The notes under the pieces are model-generated. The model was not told where the DNA came from. It searched no databases and saw nothing but the letters and a program-made list of their open reading frames with translations. Positions 60,916-64,000 of a stretch of 64,000 bases of DNA are shown one piece after another. Source of the stretch: Marivirga tractuosa DSM 4126 (GTDB lineage: Bacteria; Bacteroidota; Bacteroidia; Cytophagales; Cyclobacteriaceae); contig NC_014759.1 of the NCBI RefSeq assembly GCF_000183425.1, positions 4,207,001 to 4,271,000 on the forward strand. The letters are read 5' to 3'. Each line of letters starts with the position of its first letter. Within the stretch, counting starts at the first letter, position 1. Position numbers and translations under genes: made by a program.

Positions 60916-62205
60916 ATGAGATACAAAACTTTAGATTCATCCCTTTATATAAAGAACCGCAAAAATTTCATGAAGCAAATGCCGGCTCGTTCTTTGGCAG
61001 TTTTCAATTCCAATGATGTGATGCCTATGAATGCAGATGGTACCATGACCTTCTGGCAAAACAGTGATTTATTCTATTTAACAGGTATAGATCAAGAGGA
61101 AAGTATTCTAGTTCTATTCCCTGATTTTGATAATGATAGCTGGAGAGAGATTCTGTTTGTTACTGAAACCAATGAACATATAGCCGTTTGGGAAGGTCAT
61201 AAATATACGAAAGAAGAAGCTACGGCTGCTTCTGGCATCCCGACTGTCATGTGGTTATCGCAATTTGAGACTGTCTTCAATACTTTAATGGCAGAAGCGG
61301 AGCAAGTTTTCATCAACACCAATGAACACATCAGAAATGCTACACCTGTGGAAACTCGTGATATGCGTTTTATAAAATGGTTACAAGAGAGATACCCTGC
61401 TCACCAATACAGAAAAGCGGCACCTATTTTATATGATTTGCGAGCGATTAAAGATCCTCAAGAAATCACGCAAATGGAAAGGGCTTGTAAAATTACAGAG
61501 GATGCTTTTAGAAGAACTTTGAAGTTCGTGAAACCAGGTCTAAAAGAGTACGAGATTGAAGCAGAAGTTTTGCACGAATTTGTCAGACAAGGCTCTAAAG
61601 GGTTCGCTTACACTCCAATCGTTGCTTCAGGTGGGAATGCATGTGTTCTTCATTATATTGAAAATAAAGACGTTTGCAAAGATGGAGATTTATTGTTGAT
61701 GGACGTAGGAGCTGAGTATGGTAATTATAATGCGGATATGACAAGAGCTATCCCAGTAAATGGAAGATATACCCAAAGACAAAAAGATGTTTATAATGCA
61801 GTCTTGAGAGTGATGAAGGAATGCTATAAAATCTTAACGCCAGGGAACAGAATTCCAGAATACCACAAAGAAGTGGGTAAATTGATGGAAAACGAGTTGT
61901 TAGGATTGGGCTTATTGGATAAGACTGATATCAAAAATCAAGATCCAGCAAATCCTGCCTATAAAAAATATTTCATGCACGGTACTTCTCACCATATCGG
62001 ATTGGATGTTCATGATGTAGGTAATATTTACCGAAAATTTGAGCCTAATATGGTTTTCACAATTGAGCCGGGTATTTATATTCAAGATGAAGGGATTGGG
62101 GTGCGTTTAGAAAATGACGTAGTCATCACGAAAGATGGTCATCATGATATGATGGGAAATATCCCGATCGAAATAGATGAGATTGAAGATCTCATGAATA
62201 GCTAA
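60916..62205 (+). CDS. pepP: Xaa-Pro aminopeptidase (aminopeptidase P)
   Basis: A 429-residue M24 metallopeptidase that removes the N-terminal residue before proline. The N-terminal domain (1-170) has WQNSDLFYLTG, typical of AMP. Dinuclear metal ligands are D263 (LLMDVGAEYG), D274, H359 or H360 (HGTSHHIGLDVHD), E384 (FTIEPGIYI) and E399 (VRLEN). There is no signal peptide, so it is cytoplasmic. Length matches E. coli PepP (441). It is monocistronic and ends at a strong terminator. Confidence 0.93.
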   Translation: MRYKTLDSSLYIKNRKNFMKQMPARSLAVFNSNDVMPMNADGTMTFWQNSDLFYLTGIDQEESILVLFPDFDNDSWREILFVTETNEHIAVWEGHKYTKEEATAASGIPTVMWLSQFETVFNTLMAEAEQVFINTNEHIRNATPVETRDMRFIKWLQERYPAHQYRKAAPILYDLRAIKDPQEITQMERACKITEDAFRRTLKFVKPGLKEYEIEAEVLHEFVRQGSKGFAYTPIVASGGNACVLHYIENKDVCKDGDLLLMDVGAEYGNYNADMTRAIPVNGRYTQRQKDVYNAVLRVMKECYKILTPGNRIPEYHKEVGKLMENELLGLGLLDKTDIKNQDPANPAYKKYFMHGTSHHIGLDVHDVGNIYRKFEPNMVFTIEPGIYIQDEGIGVRLENDVVITKDGHHDMMGNIPIEIDEIEDLMNS

Positions 62206-62211
62206 TGATAC

Positions 62212-62243
62212 AAAGCGATGATTGAGAGATCATCGCTTTTTTT
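62212..62243 (+). terminator. Rho-independent terminator of pepP
   Basis: A perfect 11-bp stem, AAAGCGATGAT with ATCATCGCTTT, and a 6-base loop, followed by a T7 run. Its end touches the stop codon of the convergent cyclase gene. Confidence 0.93.
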
Positions 62244-62934
62244 ATTCAAAAACAGCCACAGCCCTAACAGGAGAACCTGTTCCGCCTCTTATTTTCAAAG
62301 GAAATGCTATGAACCGGAATCTTCCCCTACCGATTAATTGATGCAGATTGATCATGTTTTCATAATGAGTGAAGCCTAATTCCCCGCAAACAAGATGGAC
62401 TTCCTTATTGGAAACCTTTCTAACGCCTGGAGACATGGTTTCCACTCCAAAAGCTGAAATCATTTGCTCTCCTAACCACCTAGCTGTTTCACTAGAAATA
62501 CCAGGGCCATTTCCCCAGTCTGCTTTGTTGAAATGCTTTCTATAATGATCAGTATACAGAAGAACTGTGTCACCTTTTTTGATTTCTACATTAGCTTTCT
62601 TGCAAGCTAATTCAACTTCATGTGGTTCTATGAGTTCAGCTAGCTTTTTGTGCGAAAAGTCTAAGCAAATCCCTTCTGTGTAAAACATAGACAAAGGCAT
62701 TTTATCAATTGACTGCCCTTCATATTGCTGAGCCATGTGGTTTATGGCATCTACATGAGTACCGGTATGTTCGCCAAGTTCTAGTTTATGAACAGCTGGT
62801 GTACGCTTTTCACGATTTCGAATTCCAGCCCATTCTTCATGCGAATTATGGATTCTCATTTTGACCTGAGGAAGGTCTTTAAAAACAGGCATTCCTTCAT
62901 AAATTTCTTGGCTTAGGTCAATGATTTCGGGCAT
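62242..62934 (-). CDS. Cyclase family protein (kynurenine formamidase-like)
   Basis: A 230-residue metal-dependent hydrolase of the cyclase family (PF04199-like). The zinc motif HTGTHVDA is clear, with the second ligand set in the downstream NHMAQQYEG region, and SPGVRKVSN and GRGRFRFIAFPLKI near the C-terminus. Characterised relatives include N-formylkynurenine formamidase of tryptophan breakdown and isatin hydrolase; no tryptophan genes are nearby, so the substrate is open. No signal peptide is present. Confidence 0.88.
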   Translation of the reverse strand: MPEIIDLSQEIYEGMPVFKDLPQVKMRIHNSHEEWAGIRNREKRTPAVHKLELGEHTGTHVDAINHMAQQYEGQSIDKMPLSMFYTEGICLDFSHKKLAELIEPHEVELACKKANVEIKKGDTVLLYTDHYRKHFNKADWGNGPGISSETARWLGEQMISAFGVETMSPGVRKVSNKEVHLVCGELGFTHYENMINLHQLIGRGRFRFIAFPLKIRGGTGSPVRAVAVFE

Positions 62935-63044
62935 AACTTTACTAATTAATTAAAGTGCAAAATATTTGAAAATATTTAAATAAATTTCAATTGAAGTGTT
63001 TATTACCAGATGAATATCAATTTTAACTTAGATGTAATTAAATC

Positions 63045-63869
63045 ATGAATAAATCCCTATTCTTCCTTTTCCTTCCATTAAACCTATTAGCCATTGATCC
63101 TGATAAGGAATACACTATAACTCCCGATTCAATTGGCTGGGAATATGAAGAATTAACTGCGACCACTGAAGACGGATATGATTTGAATACATGGATTTAT
63201 GCGCCTAATCCTGATAATGAGAAAGATGAGGTCCTGGTTTTAGTATATCCAGATGCTGGAAATATGTCCTATTTCGTGTATCATGCTTCTATTATGGCGA
63301 ATTTAGGTTATACAGTCGTCACTTTTGATTATCGGGGCTTTGGTAAAAGTGATGATTTTGATATTAAATCCGATTATTTATTTCATACAGAATTCGCCAC
63401 CGATTTAGAAGCAGTGGTGAATTTTACTGAAAAAAAAATTAAAAATAAAGGTATAGGGGTATGGGGATTATCAATGGGTACGATGGTCACTACTTATGCT
63501 TTCCAGGAGATTAAGAATAAAATAGAATTTCTGATTTATGATGCGTTTGTTTATAATCCTGCTGATCATATTCAGAGAACAAAATCTCTCAAGGGAAAGG
63601 AAACCTATTCTCCCATTGAATCAAATGAATATATCCAAAAATGGAAAGTAATCGATATTCCCCTATTGCTTTTTGCTGGCAAGGAAGATAAAATCACTAC
63701 AGTTCAAGATGCTAAGACAAATAGAGATGTATTTAGTATAAAACCAGAAATAGAATTTTTTGCTGGTGGACATTTAATGGGGTTTCAACACAAGATAGAT
63801 AACAAGGGTTTTGGTGGCTGGTATTCTTCTCAAATGCAAGAATTTATAGAAGTGATTAGCCTAAACTAA
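63045..63869 (+). CDS. Secreted alpha/beta hydrolase
   Basis: A 274-residue alpha/beta hydrolase with a short N-terminal hydrophobic segment (about 1-16) that may be a signal peptide. The nucleophile is S143 in WGLSMGT, the acid is D215 in AGKEDKIT and the histidine is H243 in GGHLMGF, so the triad is complete. DYRGFGKSDD near 95 is the usual oxyanion-side stretch. The N-terminal part (about 20-60) is acidic. Substrate is unknown; serine peptidase or esterase activity is possible. Confidence 0.85.
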   Translation: MNKSLFFLFLPLNLLAIDPDKEYTITPDSIGWEYEELTATTEDGYDLNTWIYAPNPDNEKDEVLVLVYPDAGNMSYFVYHASIMANLGYTVVTFDYRGFGKSDDFDIKSDYLFHTEFATDLEAVVNFTEKKIKNKGIGVWGLSMGTMVTTYAFQEIKNKIEFLIYDAFVYNPADHIQRTKSLKGKETYSPIESNEYIQKWKVIDIPLLLFAGKEDKITTVQDAKTNRDVFSIKPEIEFFAGGHLMGFQHKIDNKGFGGWYSSQMQEFIEVISLN

Positions 63870-63919
63870 AGTAGTCTGGCATTTTCCAAACCTTTCCTAC
63901 TCATTTCCGATTAGAACAT

Positions 63920-64000
63920 ATGATTTGGCTAAAAGATGTTATCAAAGATTTAAAAGAAATAGAAGAAACCACTGTTAATGAGTTTCAATATTTAAGCGAA
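63920..64000 (+). CDS. Start of a gene cut by the window edge
   Basis: An ATG at 63920 opens a frame (MIWLKDVIKDLKEIEETT...) that runs to the edge without a stop. Only 27 residues are visible and they form an acidic amphipathic helix. No function can be inferred. Confidence 0.4.
   Translation, partial: MIWLKDVIKDLKEIEETTVNEFQYLSE

Overview
The window reads as chromosomal sequence from an AT-rich member of the Bacteroidota, most likely a marine Cytophagales bacterium (Marivirga-like; an inference from gene content, not a database match). Support: a type IX secretion (T9SS) C-terminal sorting domain, PorT-like and putative-porin barrels, DUF3078, DUF4494, DUF4301, DUF2851 and TIGR03643 genes, a Reg_prop/Y_Y_Y sensor kinase, and several Bacteroidota-type -7 promoter elements (TAnnTTTG). 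Coding density is high. I saw no phage, insertion sequence, CRISPR array or rRNA. One tRNA (Arg, anticodon ACG) is present.

Layout. 0.1-5.7 kb: a four-gene operon (DUF1800, DUF1501, PorT-like barrel, lipoprotein) that looks like an export or surface module. 5.7-9.3 kb: Omp85-type barrel, MscS channel, heptose epimerase rfaD, and a divergent PTPS/QueD gene. 9.4-11.1 kb: dnaX split in two frames exactly at a run of ten A. 11.1-16.6 kb: DUF3078 outer-membrane protein, orphan response regulator, then an M16 peptidase / O-methyltransferase / LysM lytic transglycosylase operon. 16.7-26.2 kb: a carbohydrate block with a GT4, a GH57-like protein lacking its catalytic residues, another GT4, a GH31 alpha-glucosidase, a eukaryote-type (GT3) glycogen synthase and DUF4301. 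26.3-31.8 kb: zinc-ribbon coiled-coil protein and NIF3 facing away from lpxK, a putative porin and miaE. 31.8-32.1 kb: a gene-free stretch with many tiny hairpins. 32.1-39.8 kb: TIGR03643, an SpmA-SpmB fusion, a MntA-HepT toxin-antitoxin pair, DUF2851, an unknown polytopic membrane protein, a NeuD-like acyltransferase, trhO and a nucleoside phosphorylase. 39.9-46.9 kb: a large two-component sensor, DUF2157, a THUMP methyltransferase, DUF4494 and DUF547. 47.0-51.3 kb: an FAD oxidoreductase plus membrane polyferredoxin pair, an AAC(3)-I-like acetyltransferase and a MazEF-like pair. 51.4-64 kb: hutG-hutI, asnS, rpoN with two co-transcribed genes, a barrel protein, tRNA-Arg, an S8 protease, pepP, a cyclase-family hydrolase and an alpha/beta hydrolase.

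How the parts work together. The carbohydrate block is best read as intracellular alpha-glucan storage and turnover: GT3 synthase for chain growth, GH31 for glucose release, and GT4/GH57-like partners of uncertain role. rfaD and lpxK serve lipopolysaccharide core and lipid A. The M16 peptidase, LysM transglycosylase and several barrels serve the envelope. The most unusual points are the dnaX A10 frameshift combined with loss of its zinc module, the signal-less DUF1800 protein encoded next to a Tat- and T9SS-marked DUF1501 protein, the catalytically empty GH57 homologue, and two genes whose -7 element lies only four bases before the ATG.
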